Source: JACVRW01 sp963850205 (GTDB lineage Bacteria > Actinomycetota > Thermoleophilia > Solirubrobacterales > Thermoleophilaceae). Taken from it: a stretch of DNA of 64,000 nt. The notes under the pieces were generated by a model, which ran no database searches, had not been told where the DNA came from, and saw only the letters and a program-made list of their open reading frames with translations. Shown in pieces: positions 16,784 through 24,876 of the stretch. The stretch spans positions 62,001 to 126,000 of the forward strand of contig CAWKKJ010000013.1 of assembly GCA_963850205.1 (NCBI GenBank), written 5' to 3'. Position 1 is the stretch's first letter. Each line of letters starts with the position of its first letter. The translations under genes were made by a program, and so were the position numbers.

Positions 16784-17268
16784 CCTGGGCCGCGAAGGAC
16801 TTCGACGCCCTGAGCGAGGGCGAGCGTTTCGTCACGCGCGGGCGCACCATCGGCGAGGCCGACATCACCGGCTTCGCCACGCTCACCGGCGACACCCATC
16901 CACAGCACACCGACGCCGAGTGGGCGGCGGGCAGCCGCTTCGGGGAGCGGATCGCGCACGGGCTGCTGGTGCTCTCCTACGCCGCCGGCCTCGTCGACTT
17001 CGACCCCGAGCGGGTGGTCGCGCTGCGTCGCGTCGGCGACGCGGTCTTCAAGCAGCCGGTGAAGATCGGCGACACCATCCACGTCGAGGGCGAGGTCGCC
17101 CGCACGCGTGAGCTGGACGCCGGGCACGGCCTGGTCGAGTTGCGCTGGAGGGTGCTCAACCAGCGCGGCAAGCTCGTGCTGCGCACCACCGTCGAGGTGG
17201 TCTGGCGGCGGGATACGATGCCGCCCGTGCAGGAACCAAAGGCCGACTCCCGCCCCGTTCTGATCTGA
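16780..17268 (+). CDS. MaoC-like hot-dog dehydratase
   Basis: A 162-residue single hot-dog protein from ATG 16780. The (R)-hydratase motif is FATLTGDTHPQHTDAEWA, retaining the catalytic Asp and His, followed by GERIAHGLLVLSYAAGL. MaoC proteins hydrate enoyl-CoA or, in mycobacterial Had complexes, dehydrate 3-hydroxyacyl-ACP. The operon has no fabZ or fabA, and this gene sits directly before fabI, so it is the best candidate for the dehydratase step. That assignment is inference. Confidence 0.85.
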   Translation: MTWAAKDFDALSEGERFVTRGRTIGEADITGFATLTGDTHPQHTDAEWAAGSRFGERIAHGLLVLSYAAGLVDFDPERVVALRRVGDAVFKQPVKIGDTIHVEGEVARTRELDAGHGLVELRWRVLNQRGKLVLRTTVEVVWRRDTMPPVQEPKADSRPVLI

Positions 17269-18050
17269 TGCTGTCCGGCAAGCGCCTGCTCATCACGGGC
17301 GTCTTGACCAAGGGCAGCATCGCCTACTCGGTGGCCGAGCGCGCCCAGGAGGCCGGCGCCGAGATCGTGCTGACCGGCTTCGGCCGGACCCGCCGTATGA
17401 CCGAGCGCGCGGCGGCCCGCCTGCCCGAGCCCCCCGACGTGCTCGAGCTGGACGTGAACAGCCCGGACGACTTCGCCGCGCTCGTATCCGAGCTCGAGGC
17501 GCGCTGGGGCGGGCTCGACGGGGCCCTGCACGCCATCGCCTTCGCTCCCGGTGACGCGCTCGGGGGCAACTTCATGAGCGCGCCCCCGGAATCGGCCGAG
17601 CTCGCCTTCCGGACCAGCGCCTACTCCTTCAAGGCGATGGGCGAGGCCCTCGCGCCGCTCATGAACGACGGCGGCAGCCTGGTGGGCATGGACTTCGACG
17701 CCACCGTCGCCTGGCCGGTCTACGACTGGATGGGGGTGGCCAAGGCGGCCCTCGAGTCGGTGTCGCGCTACCTGGCCCGTGATCTGGGCGGCAGCGGGGT
17801 GCGGGTCAACCTGGTCTCGGCCGGCCCCATCGAGACCCCGGCCGCCGAGGGCATCCCGGGCTTCGACGGCCTCGCCGGCATGTGGGGAGAGCAGGCGCCG
17901 CTGGGCTGGGACACCGGCGATCCGGCCGCCGTGGCCGACACCGTGCTGTTCCTGCTCTCCGATCTCTCCCGCGGCATCACGGGCGAGATCGTGCACGTGG
18001 ACGGCGGCTTCCACGCCATGGGCGCGCCGCCCATGCCGCCCGGGCGATAA
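17268..18050 (+). CDS. fabI: Enoyl-ACP reductase, InhA-type
   Basis: A 260-residue NADH-dependent reductase for the last step of elongation. It reads LLITGVLTKGSIAYSVAERAQEAGAEIVLTG, where the GSIAYSVA segment is the FabI/InhA cofactor motif. The catalytic pair is Tyr and Lys in YDWMGVAK, and SAGPIETPAA lies in the substrate loop. The C-terminus DGGFHAMGAP is typical of the InhA branch. The ATG overlaps the MaoC stop. The TAA stop lies inside the coaX -10 box. Confidence 0.94.
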   Translation: MLSGKRLLITGVLTKGSIAYSVAERAQEAGAEIVLTGFGRTRRMTERAAARLPEPPDVLELDVNSPDDFAALVSELEARWGGLDGALHAIAFAPGDALGGNFMSAPPESAELAFRTSAYSFKAMGEALAPLMNDGGSLVGMDFDATVAWPVYDWMGVAKAALESVSRYLARDLGGSGVRVNLVSAGPIETPAAEGIPGFDGLAGMWGEQAPLGWDTGDPAAVADTVLFLLSDLSRGITGEIVHVDGGFHAMGAPPMPPGR

Positions 18051-18057
18051 TCGCCGC
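18046..18057 (+). promoter_or_regulatory. Leaderless promoter for coaX, overlapping the fabI stop
   Basis: GATAAT at 18046-18051 contains the fabI TAA stop (18048-18050) and ends exactly 6 nt before the coaX GTG (18058). This fits a leaderless transcript starting at the GTG, giving coaX a supply independent of the fab operon. No clear -35. Confidence 0.5.
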
Positions 18058-18825
18058 GTGCTGCTCACCATCGACGTCGGCAACACGCAGACTCACCTCG
18101 GCCTGTTCCGCGAGGAGGAGCTCGTCGAGCACTGGCGCCTGGCCACCGACCGCCAGGCCACCGCCGACACGCTGGCCACCGTGATCGCGAACCTGCTCGG
18201 CCTGCGGGAGCTCTCGCTGCGCCAGGTGGACGGCGCCATCGTGTCCTCGGTGGTGCCGGTGCTGGGGCGGGAGTACCAGCGGCTGTCGGAGCGCTATCTC
18301 GACGGTGCGCTGCTCACGGTCGGGCCGCAGCTCAAGATCGGCATGCCCATTCGCACGGACAACCCGCGCGAGGTGGGCGCCGACCGGATCGTCAACTCCG
18401 TGGCCGCCTACGACCGCTGCGGTGGAGCCTGCATCGTGGCCGACTTCGGCACCTCGACGAACTTCGACGTCGTCTCCCCGCAGGGGGACTATCTGGGCGG
18501 CGTGCTCGCGCCGGGGGTCGAGATCTCGATCGAGGCCCTGGCGGCGCGGGCCGCGCGGCTCTTCCCGGTGGAGCTGGAGCCACCGGCGCAGGTGATCGGG
18601 AAGAACACGGCTGCCGCGCTTCAGTCGGGGGTGATCTACGGCTTCGCCGGCCAGGTCGACGCCATCGTCGGCCGGCTGCGCGAGGAGCTGGGCGAGGAGG
18701 CAACGGCCTTCGCCACGGGCGGCCTGGCCGGGCCAATCGTGCCCTTCTGTGAGCAGATCGACGAGATCGACGACCTGCTCACCCTCACCGGGCTCAGGCT
18801 GATCTGGGAGCGGAACCGGAGCTGA
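18058..18825 (+). CDS. coaX: Type III pantothenate kinase
   Basis: A 255-residue ASKHA-fold kinase for the first step of coenzyme A synthesis. The N-terminal phosphate loop is LTIDVGNTQTHLGLF; GADRIVNSVAAYDR and VADFGTSTNFDVVSPQGDYLGGVLAPG are the pantothenate and nucleotide motifs. It starts at GTG 18058. Coenzyme A supplies the ACP prosthetic group, so its position behind the fatty-acid genes makes sense. The 3' end overlaps the convergent LuxR regulator by 32 bp. Confidence 0.94.
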   Translation: MLLTIDVGNTQTHLGLFREEELVEHWRLATDRQATADTLATVIANLLGLRELSLRQVDGAIVSSVVPVLGREYQRLSERYLDGALLTVGPQLKIGMPIRTDNPREVGADRIVNSVAAYDRCGGACIVADFGTSTNFDVVSPQGDYLGGVLAPGVEISIEALAARAARLFPVELEPPAQVIGKNTAAALQSGVIYGFAGQVDAIVGRLREELGEEATAFATGGLAGPIVPFCEQIDEIDDLLTLTGLRLIWERNRS

Positions 18826-21616
18826 GGGTCGCGGCCAGCTCGGTGCGCGAGCGCACCCCGAGCTTTCGGAACACGGCGGACAGGTGGTACTCGACGGTCC
18901 GGTCGCTGAGGAAGAGGGCGGCGGCCACCTGCTTGTTGGAGCGCCCCTCGGCCACCAGTCCGGCCACCTCGCGCTCGCGCGAGGTCAGCGCGCCGGCGCC
19001 GCCATCCGCGCCTGCGCCGTCCCGCCGGGGCAGGCGCGCGCCCAGCGAGCGCAGCTCGGCCGCGGCGGCGTCGCGGATGCTGAAGGCACAGCCCCGGGCG
19101 GCGTCGGCCGCCACCCGCTGAAGCACGTCGAGGGCCGGAGCGCGCCGGTTCTGTGCGGCCAGCGCGCGGCCGGCCAGCAGTCGCGCATCCGCCGCGTCCC
19201 GCGGCGCGCCCACCCGGTCGGCGTCCGCGGCCGCCGCGAGGGCGAGTGTGGCCGCCTCCTCGGGCTCGTCACGAGCGAGCCGCACCTCGGCACGAGCACA
19301 GGCTCCGCGCACCGCTCCCGCCGGTAGGCCCAGGGCAGCGGCGTGACGCGCCGCCCGCTCGGCCCAGCGCTCGGCCTCGTCGAGGCGACCCGTCGCGATA
19401 CTCGCCCGGGTCATCACGAGCAGGAGCCAGGTGGCCCAGGTGGGGTTGGCGTCCTCGATCCGGCCGCCCGCCGCCGCCTGCATCTCGGCGATGCAGCGTT
19501 CCGGGTCGTCGGCGGCCCGGATCGCCGCGATGCTGCAGTCGCCGGTGCGGGTGAGGTTGCTCGGCTCGAGCTGGGGAAGCAGCTCGGTGAACTCGGTCGC
19601 GGCCCGGCGGGCCTCGAAGAGCTCGCCCCGGAAGTGGTGGACGAGCGCCCGCTCCCAGAGCGCATACTGGAGCAGGTGGGGCACGCCCTGGAGCCGGGCG
19701 CCGTCCTCGGCCTCCTCTCCCTCTCGGAGCGCCGTGTCGAGCTCAAGCAGGTTCACGCCGGCCATGGCGTGCACGATCAGGAAGGGCACGAGCGCGTGCC
19801 CCTGGCCGGTGCGCCGCGCGATCTCCGCTCCGCGGGTGGCGGTGGCGGCGGCGTCGGCGAAGCGCTCGGCGTGCAGCTCCATGATCCCCACGTGCCGGGC
19901 GCAGTCGAGACGCGCGGCCAGGGCATTGTCGTCGGCCTCCCGCAGCAACGCCGCCGAGCGGTCCAGGGTGGCGAAGGCGGTTTTTCCGTCTCCCTCCCAC
20001 AGCACGCCGAGCGCCCCGAGCGCCGCGGCGCTGGCCGCGAGCACGCGGTCATCGCCGGCGGCGTCCTCCGCTCGCCCCGACCACTCGCGCATGTCCGGTG
20101 CGTGCCCGCGCCAGAAGGCGCCCACGGCCATCTCGAGCGCGAGGCCGGCTCGGCCGTCGTCCGGGGCGTCCTTCAGCGCCTCCAGCAGCCGCCGCCGGGC
20201 GTCGCCGTGACGTCCCAGGACGCCCTCCACCGCGGCGCAGGCCGCGACCAGGGCGAGGCGCGCGGGCGTGGGCTCGGGGGGAAGCAGGTCCAGCACCCGC
20301 ACGAGCGCCTCGCGGCTCTCCTGCAGCCGGCCGGCGCTGGCCAGCGCCAGCGCCATCGGCGCCACGAGCATGGCCCGGCGCAGAGGCTCCCCGGCCGGCA
20401 GTAGGCGCTCGGCGGCGGCGTACCAGCGTGCGGCCGTGGCCGGCGCGGTGTTGGTGGCTGCCGCGGCCGCCTCGGAGAGGAGGGCGATCGCGGCCTCGTC
20501 GCCCGGCTTCGCCGACTGCTCGACGTGGTAGGCGCGCACCGACGGGCCCGCTCCGCGCCGGTCGAGGGCCGCCGCCGCCCGTTCGTGGGCGGCCAGCCGC
20601 CAGGCCGGCGGCGCGGCGTCGTAGACCGCGCGGCGCACGAGCGGATGGCGGAAGCGAAACGCGCGGCCGTCGCCCGTGGAGCGAACGAGATCGGCGGCCA
20701 CCAGGCGGTCGAGCGGCACGAGGGCATCGGACGCATCGAGCCCGGCGGCCGCAGCGGCGAGCTCGGGATCGAACGGGTCGCCGGCCACGGCGGCGCCCTC
20801 GATTAGCGTCCGCGAGGCCGGCGGGAGCGCTCCCACCTCGAGCTGGACGGCGGCCAGGAGCGTCGGCGGCAGCCGGCCGGCGGGGTGGCGCACGGCGCGG
20901 GCGAGCTCTTGGAGAAACAGGGGGTTGCCGGCCGCCTCGGTCGCCACGCGCTCCCGCAGGTCCGGGTCGGGCAGCTCGTCGACCAGCGACAGGCTCGCCT
21001 CGCGGTCCAGCGGGGCGAGCGGCAGGTGCGTCCAGGCCGGCGCGGCGCGCGCCGCGTCCAGCAGCCTGGGCGCCGGGTCGATGGGCCGGAGAGCGAAGGC
21101 GAGCAGGTGCGGCGCCCGCGGCGGGCGCCGGAGCAGGTGGAGCACGAGCTCGACCGAGGCGTCGTCGGCCCAGTGGAGGTCGTCCAGCAGCAGCGCCACC
21201 GGGCGCTCCCGCGCGAGCAGCTCGATCAGCGCGCGCAGGGCGCGGTGGTAGCGAAAGCGCTCCGCGGCGCTCGCCCCGATGGCCGGCTCGGCCGGACCGT
21301 GTGCCGCGGCCGCCGGCAGCACCGACCCCAGGTCGGGGCCGAGCGACTCCACCCGGCGCGGGTGCAGGCCGGCCACGTGGTCGTCCAGGGCGTCGACGGC
21401 CAGGCCGAAGGGCACGTCACGCTCGTGCTCGGCGCTCCGGCCCTGCAGCACCACCATCTCGGCCGCGTCCGCCCGCTCGCGCGTCGCGATGAGGAGAGCG
21501 CTCTTGCCGATGCCCGCCTCACCGAAGATCCCCAGCGCGCAACTCGAGCCGTTCTTGACGTCGTTCACGGCGTGCGCCGTGGTGGCGAGCTCGCTCTCGC
21601 GCCCAACCAACTGCAC
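18794..21616 (-). CDS. Large LuxR-family ATPase regulator (MalT/LAL-like)
   Basis: A 940-residue regulator from GTG 21616. The AAA/STAND ATPase part has Walker A GEAGIGKS (near residues 33-40) and Walker B VALLLDDLHWADD. A long helical TPR-like middle region (about residues 350-860) likely senses a ligand or partner, and the C-terminal LuxR HTH begins LTSREREVAGLVAEGRSNKQ and continues TVEYHLSAVFRKLGV. A TAGACT box ends 6 nt before the GTG (21628-21623), implying a leaderless mRNA. It diverges from the cupin-ECF pair, which is a candidate target, with a repeat-bearing gap between them. Confidence 0.9.
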   Translation of the reverse strand: MQLVGRESELATTAHAVNDVKNGSSCALGIFGEAGIGKSALLIATRERADAAEMVVLQGRSAEHERDVPFGLAVDALDDHVAGLHPRRVESLGPDLGSVLPAAAAHGPAEPAIGASAAERFRYHRALRALIELLARERPVALLLDDLHWADDASVELVLHLLRRPPRAPHLLAFALRPIDPAPRLLDAARAAPAWTHLPLAPLDREASLSLVDELPDPDLRERVATEAAGNPLFLQELARAVRHPAGRLPPTLLAAVQLEVGALPPASRTLIEGAAVAGDPFDPELAAAAAGLDASDALVPLDRLVAADLVRSTGDGRAFRFRHPLVRRAVYDAAPPAWRLAAHERAAAALDRRGAGPSVRAYHVEQSAKPGDEAAIALLSEAAAAATNTAPATAARWYAAAERLLPAGEPLRRAMLVAPMALALASAGRLQESREALVRVLDLLPPEPTPARLALVAACAAVEGVLGRHGDARRRLLEALKDAPDDGRAGLALEMAVGAFWRGHAPDMREWSGRAEDAAGDDRVLAASAAALGALGVLWEGDGKTAFATLDRSAALLREADDNALAARLDCARHVGIMELHAERFADAAATATRGAEIARRTGQGHALVPFLIVHAMAGVNLLELDTALREGEEAEDGARLQGVPHLLQYALWERALVHHFRGELFEARRAATEFTELLPQLEPSNLTRTGDCSIAAIRAADDPERCIAEMQAAAGGRIEDANPTWATWLLLVMTRASIATGRLDEAERWAERAARHAAALGLPAGAVRGACARAEVRLARDEPEEAATLALAAAADADRVGAPRDAADARLLAGRALAAQNRRAPALDVLQRVAADAARGCAFSIRDAAAAELRSLGARLPRRDGAGADGGAGALTSREREVAGLVAEGRSNKQVAAALFLSDRTVEYHLSAVFRKLGVRSRTELAATLSSGSAPRSA

Positions 21617-21643
21617 ATCCGCAGTCTAGAGCGGCTGGAGGCA

Positions 21644-21711
21644 GATCCCGGGGGCGGTGGCAGGGACCCCGGGGTCCGATCCCGGGGGTCGTCCAGGGAT
21701 TCCCCGGGTTT
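21644..21711. repeat. Imperfect tandem repeat and palindrome between LuxR regulator and cupin-ECF pair
   Basis: Two imperfect 34-bp units, each starting GATCCCGGGGG (21644 and 21678), lie in the divergent gap. The first includes a perfect 14-bp palindrome GGACCCCGGGGTCC (21664-21677). Such paired sites in a divergent promoter region suggest an operator for the LuxR regulator or the ECF system. Inference. Confidence 0.4.
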
Positions 21712-21735
21712 CCCGGCGGAGCAGGCGGAGCGAAC

Positions 21736-22266
21736 GTGGAATCCATGGACTCAGACCATGGAAATCGGTGCAAATGGCACCTGACGACGACAGAGACCGG
21801 CGCCCGCCTGGCGCGTGTCGAGATGTGGATCCGGCCCGGCGGCGGCGCGCTCATCGAGCACACCCACCGGCGCAGCGAGGCTCGCTTCGAGCTGCTCGCC
21901 GGGTGGATGGGGCTGGAGCTGGGCGGACGGCGCCGCACGCTCGCCGCCGGCGACGGCGCGACGGTGCCCCCGGGCATGCCCCATCGCTGGCGGGCCGAGG
22001 GCGACACCGAGCTGCACTTCCTGGCTGAGCTCGCCCCGCCGCTGCGCGTGGAGCTCATGACCGAGACGCTCTGCCGGCTCGCACGCCGGGGCAAGACCGA
22101 CCGCAATGGCCAGCCTCGGCTGGTCGACCTGGCCGTCTTCGCGCGCGAGTTCGAAGACGAGCTGGAGGTGAGCCGGCTGCCGCGTCCCCTCCAGCGACCG
22201 CTGTTCGCGGCGCTGGCCGGTGTGGCCCGCGTGGCCCGGCTGGACGCGACCGGAGACGCCTCATGA
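21736..22266 (+). CDS. Cupin-domain protein coupled to an ECF sigma factor
   Basis: A 176-residue protein. Residues ~25-105 form one cupin barrel with the metal motif HTHRRSEARFELLAG and a second motif PPGMPHRW, so a metal site is likely. The C-terminal ~70 residues are helical. The start may be GTG 21736 or ATG 21745; an inverted repeat TCCATGG-N7-CCATGGA (21742-21762) covers this region. Its stop overlaps the ECF sigma gene (ATGA). Zinc cupins of the ChrR type act as anti-sigma factors, so this could be a sensor for the adjacent sigma, but the N-terminal anti-sigma domain of ChrR is not evident. Confidence 0.75.
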   Translation: MESMDSDHGNRCKWHLTTTETGARLARVEMWIRPGGGALIEHTHRRSEARFELLAGWMGLELGGRRRTLAAGDGATVPPGMPHRWRAEGDTELHFLAELAPPLRVELMTETLCRLARRGKTDRNGQPRLVDLAVFAREFEDELEVSRLPRPLQRPLFAALAGVARVARLDATGDAS

Positions 22267-22772
22267 GCGCGCTCGCCGTCGCCGGCCGCACGCTCGACCC
22301 GGAGGACGCCGCCGGCCACCGCGCCCGCCTCCACCGGATGGCCTGGGCGATGTGCGGCTCGCCCCACCTGGCCGAGGACCTGGTGCAGGAGACCTACGTC
22401 GGGGTCCTGTCGCGGCCGCGCGTGCTGCGCAACGACAACGCCTTCTTCTATTTGGCCCGCGCGCTGCGCAACGTGACGATCAACCACTTCCGGACCGAGG
22501 GCCGCCGGGCCCGCCCGGGTCCCGACCTGGATGAGCTCGACCTCGCCGACCCGCGCGGCACGGGCGACCCCGAGGCAGCCGCGATCGCCGGGGAGGTCTA
22601 CGCGGCGATCGGCAGCCTGGCCGACGGCAAGCGCGAGGTGGTGGCCGCGGTCGACGTGGCCGGGATGAGCTACGCCGAGGCGGCCCAGGCCCTCGAGGTG
22701 CCGATCGGCACCGTCATGAGCCGTCTCCACCGGGCCCGGGCGGATGTGGCCGAGGTGCTGGAGGCCGCGTAG
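22263..22772 (+). CDS. ECF-type RNA polymerase sigma factor
   Basis: A 169-residue extracytoplasmic-function sigma factor. Region 2 reads HRMAWAMCGSPHLAEDLVQETYVGVLSRP and region 4 reads LADGKREVVAAVDVAGMSYAEAAQALEVPIGTVMSRLHRAR. No classic anti-sigma with a membrane segment follows; the overlapping upstream gene encodes a cupin. Downstream, ACGCTTGGG occurs twice (22787 and 22822) before the next gene. Confidence 0.9.
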   Translation: MSALAVAGRTLDPEDAAGHRARLHRMAWAMCGSPHLAEDLVQETYVGVLSRPRVLRNDNAFFYLARALRNVTINHFRTEGRRARPGPDLDELDLADPRGTGDPEAAAIAGEVYAAIGSLADGKREVVAAVDVAGMSYAEAAQALEVPIGTVMSRLHRARADVAEVLEAA

Positions 22773-22832
22773 GCGCGCGAGTTGTAACGCTTGGGTCCCC
22801 ACGCGTAACGCGACTTCGGCGACGCTTGGGCG

Positions 22833-23822
22833 ATGAACGGCGGCAGCCAGGATCGCGCTCCGCACGTTAGGGGCGCAATAGGACCCAAACGTGCGGCGCG
22901 TGACGATGATGGGGTCATCGCGGGGCTCTCCCGCCGACAGCATGGCGTCATGAGCCGCGAGCAGCTGCTGGCGGGGGGCGTGGGAAGCGAGGCCGTCAAG
23001 CACCGGCTGCGGCGCAAGCGCCTGCATCCGGTCCATCGTGGCGTCTATTCGCCGATGCATCCCGAGCTCCTGAGCCGACTCGGCCAGTGGATGGCCGCGG
23101 TGCTCGCGGGCGGTCCAGGCGCGGTGCTCAGCCACCTGTCGGCCGCAGCGCTCTGGGGCATCGCCCCCGCCGGAGCCGGTCCGGTGCACGTGACCGTGCC
23201 GGGAAGGCGCCGTCCGCGGCCCGGCATCCGCTTTCACGAGAGCCGCCTACCGCGGGACGAGATCAGCGAGGTGGAGGGCATTCCCGTGACGAGCGTCCCG
23301 CGCACGATCTTCGATCTCGCCGCCGTCGACACCGCGCGCCGGGTGGAGCGTGCCATCAACGAGGCCGAGGTGCTCCGGCTCGGGGACCGCCTGACCCTCG
23401 ACGACCTGCTCGCTCGCTATCCCGGCCGCCAGGGAAACCGCAACGTCCGGGCCGCGCTGGCAGGCCGGCGGGCCGGGGCCACGCTCACCAAGAGCGAGCT
23501 CGAGGAGCGGTTCCTGGAGCTACTCGACGCCGAGGGGCTTCCCCGCCCGGAGATCAACGTGACCCTGGTGCTGCCCGAGCTGTGCCCCGAGGTGGACTGC
23601 CTGTGGAGGAAAGCCCGGCTCGTGGCCGAGCTGGACAGCCGCACGTTCCACCAGACCGTCGCCGCCTTCGAGACCGACCGCGAGCGCGACCGGGCGCTGA
23701 ACGCCGTCGGGTGGCGGACGATACGGGTCACCTCCCGGCACCTGGACCAAGGTCGCCGGGCGCTCGCCGCGGATCTCCACAGGCTGCTGGGTGCGCCTCC
23801 GGCGCTACCGTTTGCCGCGTGA
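22833..23822 (+). CDS. Solo AbiEi-like winged-helix / DUF559 nuclease-fold protein
   Basis: A 329-residue protein. Residues ~28-75 match the AbiEi antitoxin N-terminal winged helix (IAGLSRRQHGVMSREQLLAGGVGSEAVKHR, then LHPVHRGVY). The middle part matches AbiEi. The C-terminus is a DUF559/Vsr-like PD-(D/E)XK domain: LTKSELEERFLELLDAEGL, EVDCLWRKARLVAELD (near residue 252 onward) and GWRTIRVTSRHL. The Asp and ExD would bind metal. No AbiEii-type nucleotidyltransferase toxin is adjacent, so this is a solo form. The ATG at 22833 is the only plausible upstream start; an inverted repeat lies just inside the coding region. Role in defence or regulation is unproven. Confidence 0.8.
   Translation: MNGGSQDRAPHVRGAIGPKRAARDDDGVIAGLSRRQHGVMSREQLLAGGVGSEAVKHRLRRKRLHPVHRGVYSPMHPELLSRLGQWMAAVLAGGPGAVLSHLSAAALWGIAPAGAGPVHVTVPGRRRPRPGIRFHESRLPRDEISEVEGIPVTSVPRTIFDLAAVDTARRVERAINEAEVLRLGDRLTLDDLLARYPGRQGNRNVRAALAGRRAGATLTKSELEERFLELLDAEGLPRPEINVTLVLPELCPEVDCLWRKARLVAELDSRTFHQTVAAFETDRERDRALNAVGWRTIRVTSRHLDQGRRALAADLHRLLGAPPALPFAA
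22860..22896. repeat. 9-bp inverted repeat at the start of the AbiEi-like gene
   Basis: CCGCACGTT (22860-22868) and AACGTGCGG (22888-22896) form a perfect inverted repeat with a 19-nt centre. AbiEi antitoxins are known to bind inverted repeats at their own promoters, so this may be an autoregulatory site, although here it lies 27 nt inside the predicted coding region. Confidence 0.4.
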
Positions 23823-24811
23823 ACCGCTCGGTGCGCGAACCCTGGACCCTCGGCGGCCTGGAGATCGCCAACCGGCTCGTGCTCGCCCCGCTGGCGGGCA
23901 TCGGCAACTGGTTCGTCCGGCTGCAGGCCAAGCGCTTCGGGGCGGGGCTGGTGGTCTCCGAGATGGTGTCGAGCTTCGGGCTGGCCCACGGCAACGAGCG
24001 CACGGTCCGCGAGTTCCTGCGCATCCATCCCGACGAGCACCCGGTGTCCGTGCAGCTCTTCGGCCACGACGCCGAGGTCATGCGCCGGGCGGCGGCCATC
24101 ACGGCCGCCGCGGGCGCGGACCTGATCGACCTCAACATGGGCTGCCCGGTGCGCAAGGTGTGCAAGACGGGCGCCGGGGCAGCGCTGCTGGCCGAGCCGG
24201 ACCGGGCCGTGGCCATCGCCCGCGCCGCCCGGGAGGGCGGCGGCCTGCCGGTGACGGTCAAGCTGCGTCCGGGCCACGAGCCGGGCGATCGCGCCGGCGT
24301 CCACCTGGCCCACCGCCTGGTGGACGAGGCGGGGGTGGCCGGCATCGCCTTCCATCCGCGTCACGCCTCGCAGCAGCACTCGGGCACGCCGGACTACGGC
24401 CTGGCTCGTGAGCTCGTGCAATCCCTTCCGGTGCCCGTGATCGTGTCCGGCGGGCTGTCCTCGGACGAGCGCTCGCTGGCCGCCCTGGAGCAGAGCGGCG
24501 CCGACGCCGTGATGCTCGCCCGTGGCTCGCTCGGAAACCCCTGGCGCTTCGCGCGCCTGCTGGGCGCCTACCGGGGCGACCCGTCGCCCGCCGAGGTGGC
24601 CGACGAGCTCCTGTGGGTGATCGACCGGGCGGAGGAGCATCTCGGCACCGAGCGGGCGGGCCGCTACCTGCGCAAGTTCTACCCCTGGTCGGCCGACCTG
24701 ATGGGCCTCACCCGGCGCGAGCGCGAGCCGCTGGTGACAGCGCCCACGACCGACGACGCCCGCCGCGTCCTGCGCGAAATCGCGCCGCAACAAGCCGCCC
24801 GCGCCGCCTGA
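23819..24811 (+). CDS. dus: tRNA-dihydrouridine synthase
   Basis: A 330-residue FMN enzyme reducing uridines in the tRNA D-loop. It has a TIM barrel with LAPLAGIGNWFVR and the active-site motif LIDLNMGCPVRKVCKTGAG, in which the cysteine after the short spacer (KVCK) is the proton donor. Later come the FMN phosphate loops VSGGLSS and LARGSLGNPW and the C-terminal helical tRNA-binding domain. The GTG at 23819 overlaps the stop of the AbiEi-like gene (GTGA), and a TACCGT box (23806-23811) ends 7 nt before it, so dus may also have a leaderless transcript. Confidence 0.92.
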   Translation: MNRSVREPWTLGGLEIANRLVLAPLAGIGNWFVRLQAKRFGAGLVVSEMVSSFGLAHGNERTVREFLRIHPDEHPVSVQLFGHDAEVMRRAAAITAAAGADLIDLNMGCPVRKVCKTGAGAALLAEPDRAVAIARAAREGGGLPVTVKLRPGHEPGDRAGVHLAHRLVDEAGVAGIAFHPRHASQQHSGTPDYGLARELVQSLPVPVIVSGGLSSDERSLAALEQSGADAVMLARGSLGNPWRFARLLGAYRGDPSPAEVADELLWVIDRAEEHLGTERAGRYLRKFYPWSADLMGLTRREREPLVTAPTTDDARRVLREIAPQQAARAA

Positions 24812-24831
24812 GAAACCGCTCTGGCCGGTGC

Positions 24832-24876
24832 TAGACTGCTCGATCCCTCCCGGGCAATCAGCGGGGGGGTTTCTTT
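24832..24876 (+). promoter_or_regulatory. greA promoter and 5' leader
   Basis: A TAGACT -10 box (24832-24837) lies 39 nt before the greA ATG. A weak TGAGAA sits 17 bp upstream as possible -35. The leader contains a run of G (GCGGGGGGGTTTC), which may serve as ribosome site. Moderate evidence. Confidence 0.4.

Noticed and set aside
21644..21711. CRISPR repeats
   Set aside because: Only two imperfect adjacent units without spacers; palindromic promoter repeat is the better reading.
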